Below the pieces are notes generated by a model. The model had not been told where the DNA came from. It worked only from the letters and a program-made list of their open reading frames with translations, and ran no database searches. Made by a program: the position numbers and the translations under genes. Positions 1 through 5,903 of a stretch of DNA of 6,399 nucleotides are shown piece after piece (position 1 is the first letter of the stretch; each line of letters begins with the position of its first letter). This DNA comes from an uncultured Bacilli bacterium (lineage in GTDB: Bacteria; Bacillota_I; Bacilli_A; RFN20; CAG-826), in the NCBI GenBank assembly GCA_934133115.1, contig CAKPAV010000103.1, positions 1 to 6,399 of the forward strand. Direction: 5' to 3'.

Positions 1-4
1 GTAA

Positions 5-46
5 TTGACCAAATGATGTTGAAAATCGACCGAATAGTGCAAATAT
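5..46. repeat. Two diverged ~21-bp repeats, possible IS21-type end remnant
   Basis: Two adjacent units of about 21 bp share the pattern GACC-R-AAT-RR-TG (5-25 and 26-46) and match at roughly 13 of 19 positions. Short diverged repeats of this kind, with TCGACCG and GTGCAA words, recall the multiple terminal repeats of IS21-family elements. No transposase fragment is visible, so the link to IS21 is an inference. The repeats could also be chance in AT-rich sequence. Confidence 0.25.
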
Positions 47-61
47 ATTGATTTTTGATAA

Positions 62-80
62 AATTAATGTTACATTAATT
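62..80. repeat. 19-bp perfect palindrome
   Basis: AATTAATGT, one T, then ACATTAATT: 9-bp arms around a single central base. It is AT-rich, so weak as an RNA hairpin, but it has the shape of a dimeric repressor site. It lies about 90 bp upstream of the -35 at 171, and no nearby gene identifies a regulator. Confidence 0.5.
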
Positions 81-130
81 GTAAGTAGGAATGCAAGAAT
101 CACATATAAGGTCATTTTATGTTAAAATTA

Positions 131-164
131 TGCATTTCGTGCCAAAAAAGTGCATTTCGTGCCA
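131..164 (+). repeat. Tandem 14-bp direct repeat upstream of a promoter
   Basis: TGCATTTCGTGCCA occurs at 131-144 and again, identical, at 151-164. The repeat period is 20 bp, about two helical turns, and the second copy ends 6 bp before the -35 hexamer at 171. Tandem sites on one face of the helix abutting a -35 are typical of activator binding, which is the favoured inference. The copies could instead be remnants of transposon-end repeats. With only two copies and a 6-bp gap this is not a CRISPR. Confidence 0.55.
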
Positions 165-170
165 CAACTA

Positions 171-199
171 TTGACAAGCATAATGTAAACGATTACAAT
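171..199 (+). promoter_or_regulatory. Near-consensus sigma-A promoter
   Basis: TTGACA at 171-176, a 17-bp spacer and TACAAT at 194-199: a perfect -35, a one-mismatch -10 and ideal spacing. Transcription would start near 206 on the + strand. There is no intact gene within 1.4 kb downstream. The first candidate is the pseudogene at 645, which would imply a leader of about 440 nt, so this promoter may be an orphan left after loss of its gene. Confidence 0.7.
184..197. promoter_or_regulatory. cre-type operator (CcpA / LacI family)
   Basis: TGTAAACGATTACA matches every position of the established cre consensus TGWNANCGNTNWCA and has inverted 5-bp arms TGTAA/TTACA around the central CG. It covers the spacer end and the first four bases of the -10 of the promoter at 171-199, so a bound LacI-family protein would block polymerase. 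Either global CcpA control or a local sugar repressor would fit. The regulator itself is not in the window. Confidence 0.65.
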
Positions 200-644
200 T
201 AAATTAGGCAATTACTTATAACTTTGTGTTAAAAGTTCAAAAGTGATTTTTCACTGCAAATTTTAGCACAGATGTGGATTTTGTGATATAAAATAATACT
301 ATTATATAGTTAGATTGTCGAATTATGTAAAATTAATGGCAATTGGTCAATGCGGAATTGAGTCAGAGTTTAACTTGGAATTGCGCTGTTAATGTAAGAT
401 AATTGTATATTATCCCTGATTTGTAAGAAAAGATATTGTTTATGTACGTTAGATGTATCTGCTTTACCAAGTTAGTATTTAGATAAATAAAAATTAAAGA
501 TTAATAATTTTCTTATAAATTAAATTTGTCTGAATAATGAGTGAAATATAGAAATGATTCAGAGTAAAATTTAAGTTAAAAGTGAAAATTTCTCTTGAAA
601 CTTCAATAAAGCAATGTCGTTAAAAAAGGATGGGAGGTGCACAA
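200..644. other. Gene-free AT-rich stretch
   Basis: No open frame with a ribosome binding site was found on either strand. Small inverted repeats are present: AGTGA/TCACT around TTTT at 242-255, and GATAAT/ATTATC around five bases at 398-414. Neither is a convincing terminator. The stretch could be a long leader for the downstream pseudogene, or decayed sequence. No RNA family was recognised. Confidence 0.5.
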
Positions 645-1515
645 ATAAACAATATTATGGTGGACAACTGGTTTATGGAGGAAGTCATTGTTGATATTCG
701 AAATCGAAAAATTCATTGATCAAATTACTATGCTGAATTGCTAATGGCTATAGTACTTTGGAATGAAGTGTATTATCTACTAAATAAATATAGTTGGTAG
801 AATAGTAGTCCAAGTCAAGTTCAAGATGTGTTACAACCAGTGGAGGATTTGAAAGAAGATGTGAGAAATGAATCAATAAGAGAATTATGTCGATACAAAG
901 GAATCTCGGATGAAGAATTCTATTGGCTCAAATGGAAAGAACCAATCGTATCAGATTCAGAGGATATTTTAAATAGCGGTGCTATTAGATATTTGATGTT
1001 AAGTAACGAGAAAGGGTTTGACTATCTTCCGTGTGCAAAGAAGAAAAATTTTCTGCGCATGTATTGTAGCTAGGTAATATGCAAACAATCTTACTAAGAA
1101 TTAGATTGCAAGGGGAGCATTGACTAAAACTATCAAAGAGTACTATGTAGAAACATAAAAATCGCTCGCTGACTTTTCAAATCTTGAAATAAAAATGCTG
1201 GTACTTGTTAATTTCATAATTGATAATGCTTCAAATGATATGTCACCTATTGATTTTGCGTTTCACTTGAAAAACGAAGGTACTGTTGTAAAGTATAGAA
1301 GTTATTTAAGAAAAATTGAATTTGCTTTGGAAAAACAAGATTGGAAGGAATTGTGAAATTTGCTTCGTTGTTCAGACGATGCTGTAAATTCAGTTATTTC
1401 AATGGATAAGAAACGGTTGAATGGTATTTCAGTAGGTATTTTTCTTACTCCATCTATTATGTTTAAATATGATAAGATATTACCTCAACTATCTCTACCT
1501 CCTACGTTTTATTAA
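645..1515 (+). pseudogene. Decayed gene of unknown function (~290 codons)
   Basis: Function not recognised. A good ribosome binding site (GGGAGG, 632-637) is followed seven bases later by ATA at 645, where an ATG is expected. The frame then reads as plausible protein (for example YAELLMAIVLWNEVYY) through stops TGA 717 and TAG 798 to TAG 1071. The reading resumes in the +1 frame, from about 1080 or from TTG 1120 (TKTIKEYYVET), and continues through TAA 1156 and TGA 1354 to TAA 1513. The second part contains VVKYRSYLRKIEFALEK, a charged helical stretch. The total of 871 bp implies one net frameshift near 1062-1078. A single ancestral protein is preferred because the parts run on naturally. Two adjacent genes is the alternative, since AGGGGAG lies just before 1120. 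The longest intact piece, from GTG 828 to 1073, has no ribosome binding site and is probably not expressed on its own. All three stop codons occur, which argues against recoding. Confidence 0.6.
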
Positions 1516-1574
1516 TAGAACATTTTGAAAATTATTTTTAAAAATTTAATTTGATGTTTTTAAAGGATATTACT

Positions 1575-1602
1575 AAATATGCGATAAATGATATGCATAT
1601 TT
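1575..1602. promoter_or_regulatory. Inverted-repeat operator candidate over the -35
   Basis: AAATATGC (1575-1582) and GCATATTT (1595-1602) are perfect 8-bp inverted arms 20 bp apart centre to centre. The right arm is also part of a 10-bp palindrome, ATATGCATAT (1591-1600). The word ATATGC thus occurs at 1577 and again at 1591. The right arm overlaps the -35 at 1601, as expected for a repressor of the three-gene unit. The regulator is unknown. Confidence 0.45.
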
Positions 1603-1628
1603 GGTGATTCTACTTATAATTATATAAT
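1601..1628 (+). promoter_or_regulatory. Probable promoter of the three-gene unit
   Basis: TTGGTG at 1601-1606, 16 bp, then TATAAT at 1623-1628, a perfect -10. A second TATAAT lies at 1615-1620. Transcription from about 1635 would give a leader of some 55 nt before the gene at 1691. It is the best promoter between the pseudogene and the phosphatase gene, although the -35 is only moderately good. Confidence 0.5.
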
Positions 1629-1690
1629 GGTCATTAGTATTATTGTAAGATTAGAATTATTATAAATTTATTAATGAAAGCGGTTAAAAT

Positions 1691-2329
1691 ATGAAAGCTG
1701 TATTATTTGATTTAGACGGAACATTATTAGATACATCAAAGGGCGTAATTGAGAGTGCGATATTTGCTGCAAAGCAACTTGGATATGAAGAATTGCCGCA
1801 TTCAACAATGATGACTTTTATTGGACCTCCGATTCAAGATTCTTTTAAACAATATTATCATAGTGATGATGAAACGGCTCAAAAAGCTGCGAATATTTTT
1901 AGAAGTTATTATCTTGAAAATGCGACCACTGATGCCAATGTATATCCTGGAGTTTATGAACTGATGAAAGAACTAAACAAAAGGAAAGTTAAAATTGCAG
2001 TTGCGACTTATAAAAGAGAGGATATCGCATTGAAAATATTAAAAAATTTCAAACTGGATCTTTATTGTGACGTTATCCATGGCGCTGATAATTTTAATAA
2101 ACTAACAAAAACCGATATAATAAATATTTGTCTTAATGAAATCGCTATAGATAGAAAAGAAATTGCTTTTGTTGGTGATACAGTGCATGATGCAGTGGGA
2201 GCATTAAAAGAAGGAGTTTCTTTTATAGGAGTTACATATGGTTTAGGATTTAAAAGTGATAATGATATACTTCGTTTTCCTAATATTGGAATAGTAAATG
2301 AGATAAAAGATATATTAAACATTATATAA
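1691..2329 (+). CDS. HAD-superfamily phosphatase, phosphoglycolate-phosphatase-like
   Basis: A 212-residue haloacid-dehalogenase hydrolase, close to the usual 210-230 for the phosphoglycolate phosphatase/beta-phosphoglucomutase branch. Motif I is FDLDGTLLDT with nucleophile D7 and acid/base D9. Motif II is the threonine of VATYKRE (T106). The motif III lysine is K137 or K140, and motif IV is VGDTVHD with D163 and D167 for magnesium. The roughly 70-90 residues after motif I form the helical C1 cap that sets substrate choice. There is no signal peptide, so it is cytoplasmic. All catalytic residues are present, so it should hydrolyse a small phosphorylated metabolite; which one cannot be read. 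The ATG follows a weak site (GAAAGCGG). It is the first gene of the unit, and the fusion gene begins 14 bp after its stop, implying co-transcription and a role in the same pathway, perhaps dephosphorylating a substrate or product. Confidence 0.9.
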   Translation: MKAVLFDLDGTLLDTSKGVIESAIFAAKQLGYEELPHSTMMTFIGPPIQDSFKQYYHSDDETAQKAANIFRSYYLENATTDANVYPGVYELMKELNKRKVKIAVATYKREDIALKILKNFKLDLYCDVIHGADNFNKLTKTDIINICLNEIAIDRKEIAFVGDTVHDAVGALKEGVSFIGVTYGLGFKSDNDILRFPNIGIVNEIKDILNII

Positions 2330-2343
2330 ATGAGGGCGCTTAT

Positions 2344-5001
2344 ATGAACACAAACTTAAGATGGATAGTTATTTCTGATATACATTCAGCAAGAAAAGAT
2401 TATATGTCTGGAGAATCAAGGAAAAGTTTAATAAAACAGATAGAAAAGATAAAGCCAATTGATTTTATTATTATAACTGGTGATTGTGTTGATAAATGCA
2501 GTGGGTGGGATGAAGCTTTTAAATTTATTCGTGAAATTATGGAGGCTTGCGGTATTGATAATCCGGATAGAATATTTATCTGTCCAGGAAATCATGATAT
2601 AGAACGAATGAATAATATTGAAGATAGAAAAAATAAGATTTTTGAATTTCGTAATGAAAAAGATAAATTTCTCGTTAACGAACACAGTATTAATTTGTTA
2701 CCTTGGAAAGACGCCTACAGTAACTTTGAAGAAAAAATTTATAAACCAATTAAAGGTGTATCATATGAACCATTTAATGTTTTTGAGTTACAAGAATGTA
2801 GAATTATATTGATAGACACCTGTTTGTGTTCTATTGATGATAATGATACTGGTAATTTATATGTTAGCTTTCAAGAAAAAAGTAAAATTAAAATTGAAGA
2901 TGATGAAAAATTAAACATTGTAATTATGCATCATGGCACTTCTTTTTTAAATCGTGCTGAAGCACTAACTTTTCAAAGATGGCTAGTGGATAATGATGTT
3001 GATATTGTATTTTGTGGACATAATCATGTTACTGGTGTATCTTATTTGACAGAATCTGTTTCTGAAAGACGAAATGTATACAGTTCTCCGATCCAAGAAT
3101 TTACATGCGGCGCATGTCATGTTGATAAAAATGATGATAATGTAAATAAAACAAGACCTTGTTTCTTCTCTTGTGATTATAACAAAGTTAAACAAAAAAT
3201 TGATATAACAACATATCATTATTCAGAATCTGGAGAATGGATGATTGATCGAGGAACTTTAAGGTCATTTCATGATGGTATTCATCAATATCTATTAGAC
3301 TGGAAACTAACAAATGATAATGATGTACCAATAGAGATTTACGAAAATATTGAGAAAGCACAGCCTATAATAAATAGTATCTTAGAAAATGATGATGAAT
3401 TTATTTATTATTACGGTATAAAAGGTGACTCCATTTATCAAGATTACTCTGGCATTGACAGAATAGTAAAAAGACATTCTGATATGATAGTCAAGTTTCT
3501 TTTGGTCAATCCTTGTTCTAGTATAATGGGCGAAAGACTTGAAAGCATTGAAAAGTATCGAAACGAACAATGGGATCTTGAAGATCATTGGATAAATTCA
3601 ATATATAGTAAAGGTCAAGAAGCATTTAGTAGTCAACGTAGATATGGATTATGGGAAACTAGATTTCAAGAAAATCCATTAGTATTCAGAATGTATATAA
3701 TGAAAAATGATATATTTATAAACGCTTATAATCCAGGTATACATGCTGTTGATGCTAAAGTATATAGATACAATGCGAAAAGTTGGCACTATAAAACCTT
3801 TTTACATTATTTTATTGATGCATGGAATACCGCGCAAGAAGTAAATGTTCCTCAAGAACGTGTCAATAAACATATGTATAATTTTCTTGCACCACCGTTT
3901 TGCATTAATCCATCGTTAGTAATAAATGTTACCAGTAAGTGTAATTTAGACTGTGTGTATTGTCCTCCTGGTGGTGAGAACTGTATAGAAAATATCGACA
4001 ATGCATATCCTTCTTATGAGAAGATAGAAAATTTGATGAAAACATTTAGTGATACTATCATTGAATATGGATACACACCCGTTGTTAGAATTACAGGTGG
4101 AGAACCATTACTGGATGAAGCAACTATTGCAAAAACATTTGATATTCTTAAATTTGCAAAAAAATTTAATTATGGAAAGATTGTCTTATGTACAAATGGA
4201 GTAAATTTACTTAGTACATATAATAAGCATCGTAATGTATGGAACGAACATAAAGAACAACTTTTACTGAAAATAAGTTTGGATACATTGAAGTTTCAAG
4301 TTTTTAAAAAGATTAACAGAAATAAAGGAAATAGAAATTCTTATAAAGGCATTTTAGAATCTATTATACAATTAAGTAAAAAAGATTTCAAAATTGAGCT
4401 AAACACTGTTCTTACTAAATTTAATGTTCAAGAGATTGAAGAGTTATATAAATTTGCTAAAAATAATAATTTGATAGGTGTTAAAATTAGAGTGGCACGT
4501 AGTTTTGGTGGAAAGGCAAATTTAAGTAACCTAGATGTTGTACATGTCAGCGAAGAATTAGAGAATTATTTAAAAGAATCCGTTGATAATCATTCACTTT
4601 TTAGAATGGAATCAGTATATCTTAATTCTAATTCTGGCACAAAAATGCAACGATTCACAGATGACGAATTTAGATCACATAACTCTTGCATATTAAAAAT
4701 TGTTGGACATCCGAAACCAATTCGTACATTTTCGAAAGAAATTTGCAAATCATGTAAGTTTTCTGATAAGTGTGAAACAGGAATTATGAGTTTAGTTATG
4801 AAGACAAATGGAGTTCTTAAAGTATGTGACATTTATGAACCTAATGAATATACTTGTGTAAATGAATTTAATTTAAATGATTTCAATTTTACTAATAGCA
4901 AAGATGAAATGAAATTTAAAGTCAGTCTTTTGAACTTGATGGAATATTTTAAAAATTGTGAACACGGATATTCATTAGACAATACTATAGTTCATAGATG
5001 A
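2344..5001 (+). CDS. Metallophosphoesterase / middle domain / radical SAM-SPASM fusion
   Basis: This 885-residue protein has at least three parts. Residues 1 to ~310 are a calcineurin-like metallophosphoesterase with its metal ligands in order: SDIH (D12, H14), GD (D47), GNHD (N83, H84), MHH (H196, H197) and GHNH (H226, H228). Residues ~345-500 are a mixed alpha/beta domain, perhaps DUF5919/phospholipase-D-like but without an HKD motif. Residues ~525-750 are a radical SAM domain with C533-x3-C537-x2-C540 for the [4Fe-4S] cluster and GGEP (585-588) for S-adenosylmethionine. Residues ~780-840 carry C782, C801-x2-C804-x5-C810, C828 and C838, a SPASM/twitch-like auxiliary cluster site. No membrane segment or signal peptide is seen. 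GAGGG seven bases before ATG 2344 supports the start. Both catalytic halves look complete. The likely job is radical modification of a substrate coupled to phosphodiester or phosphomonoester cleavage. The substrate is unknown. The fold calls are firm; the pathway is not. Confidence 0.9.
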   Translation: MNTNLRWIVISDIHSARKDYMSGESRKSLIKQIEKIKPIDFIIITGDCVDKCSGWDEAFKFIREIMEACGIDNPDRIFICPGNHDIERMNNIEDRKNKIFEFRNEKDKFLVNEHSINLLPWKDAYSNFEEKIYKPIKGVSYEPFNVFELQECRIILIDTCLCSIDDNDTGNLYVSFQEKSKIKIEDDEKLNIVIMHHGTSFLNRAEALTFQRWLVDNDVDIVFCGHNHVTGVSYLTESVSERRNVYSSPIQEFTCGACHVDKNDDNVNKTRPCFFSCDYNKVKQKIDITTYHYSESGEWMIDRGTLRSFHDGIHQYLLDWKLTNDNDVPIEIYENIEKAQPIINSILENDDEFIYYYGIKGDSIYQDYSGIDRIVKRHSDMIVKFLLVNPCSSIMGERLESIEKYRNEQWDLEDHWINSIYSKGQEAFSSQRRYGLWETRFQENPLVFRMYIMKNDIFINAYNPGIHAVDAKVYRYNAKSWHYKTFLHYFIDAWNTAQEVNVPQERVNKHMYNFLAPPFCINPSLVINVTSKCNLDCVYCPPGGENCIENIDNAYPSYEKIENLMKTFSDTIIEYGYTPVVRITGGEPLLDEATIAKTFDILKFAKKFNYGKIVLCTNGVNLLSTYNKHRNVWNEHKEQLLLKISLDTLKFQVFKKINRNKGNRNSYKGILESIIQLSKKDFKIELNTVLTKFNVQEIEELYKFAKNNNLIGVKIRVARSFGGKANLSNLDVVHVSEELENYLKESVDNHSLFRMESVYLNSNSGTKMQRFTDDEFRSHNSCILKIVGHPKPIRTFSKEICKSCKFSDKCETGIMSLVMKTNGVLKVCDIYEPNEYTCVNEFNLNDFNFTNSKDEMKFKVSLLNLMEYFKNCEHGYSLDNTIVHR

Positions 5002-5011
5002 AAAAATTTTA

Positions 5012-5051
5012 AATTGTGCTTCAAACTTTTTTAATTTCTTGAAGCACAATT
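5012..5051. repeat. 13-bp perfect inverted repeat between two genes
   Basis: AATTGTGCTTCAA (5012-5024) and TTGAAGCACAATT (5039-5051) pair perfectly around 14 bases that include a T6 run. The hairpin begins 10 bp after the fusion gene stop. No T-tract follows on the + strand, so it is a poor terminator for the upstream gene. On the minus strand it is followed by a T-rich run (5003-5011), but no minus-strand gene exists there. It may stabilise the upstream mRNA end, be a processing site, or tune expression of the next gene. Confidence 0.7.
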
Positions 5052-5102
5052 CAGATGAAATGATGTACACATATTTTGTATTAAGTTGGTGGGAATATAA
5101 AT

Positions 5103-5567
5103 ATGATTAAGAAATATCACATAGGATTTATTTGTGGTTTTTTTGATATAATTCATAAAGGTCATATCGATATCTTAAAATTTGCTAAAAGTCATTGTGA
5201 CTATCTAATTGTTGCAGTTGGAACAGATGAATTCATGATGAAACGTAAAATGCATCCTGCAGTTTTATCATATGAACAGCGTGTTGCTATTGTGGAATCA
5301 ATTAGGTATGTTGACAAAGTTGTACCGGAAGAAGATTTAGATAAAATTACAGCACAAAAAAAGTATCATTTTGATGTAATGTTTGCAGGTGATGATCATA
5401 TTAATGAGAAAACATATATTAATGCAGAGAAAAAACTGAAAAAATTAGGAGCTGATACAATATATATACCTAGAACTTATATTATGTCTTCAACAATTCT
5501 TAGGCGGCGAACATATGAAATAGAAAAAAAATATGGAAGCCTCGAGTACGATAGTTGTAATTGTTGA
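5103..5567 (+). CDS. TagD-like cytidylyltransferase family protein
   Basis: A 154-residue nucleotidyltransferase of the HIGH-type cytidylyltransferase family, closest in motif layout to glycerol-3-phosphate cytidylyltransferase (TagD, about 130 residues). It has GFFDIIHKGH (catalytic H18 and H21), GTDEF (40-44), the YEQR...IRYVD helix (57-71), AGDD (95-98) and the signature RTYIMSST (124-131), which corresponds to RTxGISTT in TagD. Such enzymes transfer CMP, sometimes AMP, from a nucleoside triphosphate to a phosphorylated alcohol or sugar, making an activated donor and pyrophosphate. A basic stretch RRR (134-136) and an ~18-residue tail follow the fold. GGTGGG at 5088-5093 precedes ATG 5103 by nine bases. 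It lies 101 bp after the fusion gene on the same strand, with the hairpin at 5012-5051 between. The acceptor is unknown. No teichoic acid or capsule genes are nearby, so gene name tagD is not assigned. Confidence 0.88.
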   Translation: MIKKYHIGFICGFFDIIHKGHIDILKFAKSHCDYLIVAVGTDEFMMKRKMHPAVLSYEQRVAIVESIRYVDKVVPEEDLDKITAQKKYHFDVMFAGDDHINEKTYINAEKKLKKLGADTIYIPRTYIMSSTILRRRTYEIEKKYGSLEYDSCNC

Positions 5568-5584
5568 AAAATATTGTATCCGTT

Positions 5585-5630
5585 CATCTATTTTATAGTC
5601 ACAAGACATACTTGGACAATAAAATAGATG
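5585..5630 (+). repeat. Compound hairpin after the nucleotidyltransferase gene
   Basis: CATCTATTTTAT (5585-5596) and ATAAAATAGATG (5619-5630) are perfect 12-bp arms. Inside, GTC pairs with GAC (5598-5600, 5615-5617) and CAAG with CTTG (5602-5605, 5611-5614), leaving an A/A mismatch, a bulged A5601 and the five-base loop ACATA. This gives 19 pairs in all. The 3' side continues TCTCCCCC, so it is not a classic terminator. It could protect the mRNA end or be a structured RNA or DNA site. Confidence 0.65.
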
Positions 5631-5640
5631 TCTCCCCCTT

Positions 5641-5666
5641 AAAGCCCGTATCTACGGGCTTTATTG
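5641..5666 (+). terminator. Probable rho-independent terminator
   Basis: AAAGCCCGTA (5641-5650) and TACGGGCTTT (5653-5662) pair perfectly, with the loop opening to TATCTA. The stem is GC-rich at its centre and has an A-run on the 5' side, but the T-tract is short (TTTATT). It lies 73 bp after the nucleotidyltransferase stop and is the best end for that transcript. The near-perfect symmetry would allow action on both strands. Confidence 0.65.
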
Positions 5667-5704
5667 CGTTTCAGAGGGTAAAAAAATCAGGTTAAAAACC
5701 GTAG

Positions 5705-5723
5705 ATGCTTTTTAAGCATTTTT
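5705..5723. terminator. Small terminator-like hairpin
   Basis: ATGCTT (5705-5710) and AAGCAT (5714-5719) pair around TTT and are followed by TTTT. The minus-strand reading also has T-rich flanks. It sits directly 3' of the tRNA-like fragment on the minus strand, where a tRNA terminator would be expected. The stem is only six pairs, so it is weak. Confidence 0.4.
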
Positions 5724-5724
5724 A

Positions 5725-5751
5725 CGAGTAAGAAGGATTTGAACCCTCGAC
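5725..5751 (-). pseudogene. tRNA 3'-end fragment (T-arm), possible attachment site
   Basis: Read on the minus strand, GAGGG-TTCAAAT-CCTTC (5748 to 5732) is a correct T-arm. It has five pairs including one G-U, and a seven-base loop with TTC and A in the conserved places. Seven bases follow that could be the 3' acceptor strand (TTACTCG), then the small terminator-like hairpin. No D-arm, anticodon arm or 5' acceptor strand was found upstream on that strand, which is instead occupied by the terminator at 5774-5815, so no complete tRNA is present. Integrating elements often leave just such a 3' piece at their distal end. Chance resemblance of a 17-base motif remains possible. Confidence 0.4.
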
Positions 5752-5773
5752 AAAGCCATTTATAAGGAAATTC

Positions 5774-5815
5774 AAGGCATATCTGAGAAAAACAATCTCA
5801 GATATGCCTTTTTGA
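5774..5815 (+). terminator. Strong rho-independent terminator
   Basis: AAGGCATATCTGAGA (5774-5788) and TCTCAGATATGCCTT (5796-5810) are perfect 15-bp arms around a seven-base loop, followed by TTTGAT so that the T-run reads CCTTTTTG. This is a textbook intrinsic terminator on the + strand. No + strand gene ends immediately before it, since the nearest stop is more than 200 bp upstream. It may end a gene lost at the junction. Confidence 0.8.
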
Positions 5816-5840
5816 TATATAGAATAGTGCCCAAAGTTTT

Positions 5841-5903
5841 AAAAGCCGTTTTGTCTGATATCACGAATTAAAGTGATGTTAAACAAAGCGGCTTTTTTGT
5901 TTT
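5841..5903 (+). terminator. Terminator/attenuator-like hairpin before the last gene
   Basis: AAAAGCCGTTTTGT (5841-5854) pairs with ACAAAGCGGCTTTT (5883-5896) through 14 pairs including one G-U. A second small stem sits on top (ATCAC 5860-5864 with GTGAT 5873-5877), and TTGTTTT follows. It ends only about 60 bp before ATG 5961, and no convincing promoter fits in that gap. It may therefore act as an attenuator on transcripts entering the last gene, or simply terminate upstream transcription. Confidence 0.65.

Noticed and set aside
131..164. CRISPR-like direct repeats
   Set aside because: Only two 14-bp copies separated by six bases, with no spacers of normal length and no cas gene.
131..164. 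Minus-strand TGGCACG suggesting a sigma-54 promoter
   Set aside because: The GG to GC distance is 8 bases instead of the required 10, and no sigma-54 activator or minus-strand gene is present.
717..1356. Stop-codon recoding (alternative genetic code) to explain in-frame stops
   Set aside because: TGA, TAG and TAA all occur in frame, the start codon is also lost, and the intact genes nearby use the standard code.
2062..4832. Minus-strand and alternate-frame open frames inside the HAD and fusion genes
   Set aside because: They lie wholly within well-supported genes, lack ribosome binding sites and read as low-complexity or basic/hydrophobic shadow sequence.
5103..5567. Naming the last enzyme tagD with a role in teichoic acid synthesis
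   Set aside because: Motifs fit the family, but no teichoic acid genes are present, and partners suggest a different pathway.
5585..5630. Integron attC site, prompted by the bulged hairpin
   Set aside because: The outer arms lack the GTTRRRY/RYYYAAC core sites, and no integrase or cassette array is visible.
5725..5830. Complete tRNA gene on the minus strand
   Set aside because: Only the T-arm and a possible acceptor strand are found. The place of the other arms is taken by a 15-bp terminator stem.
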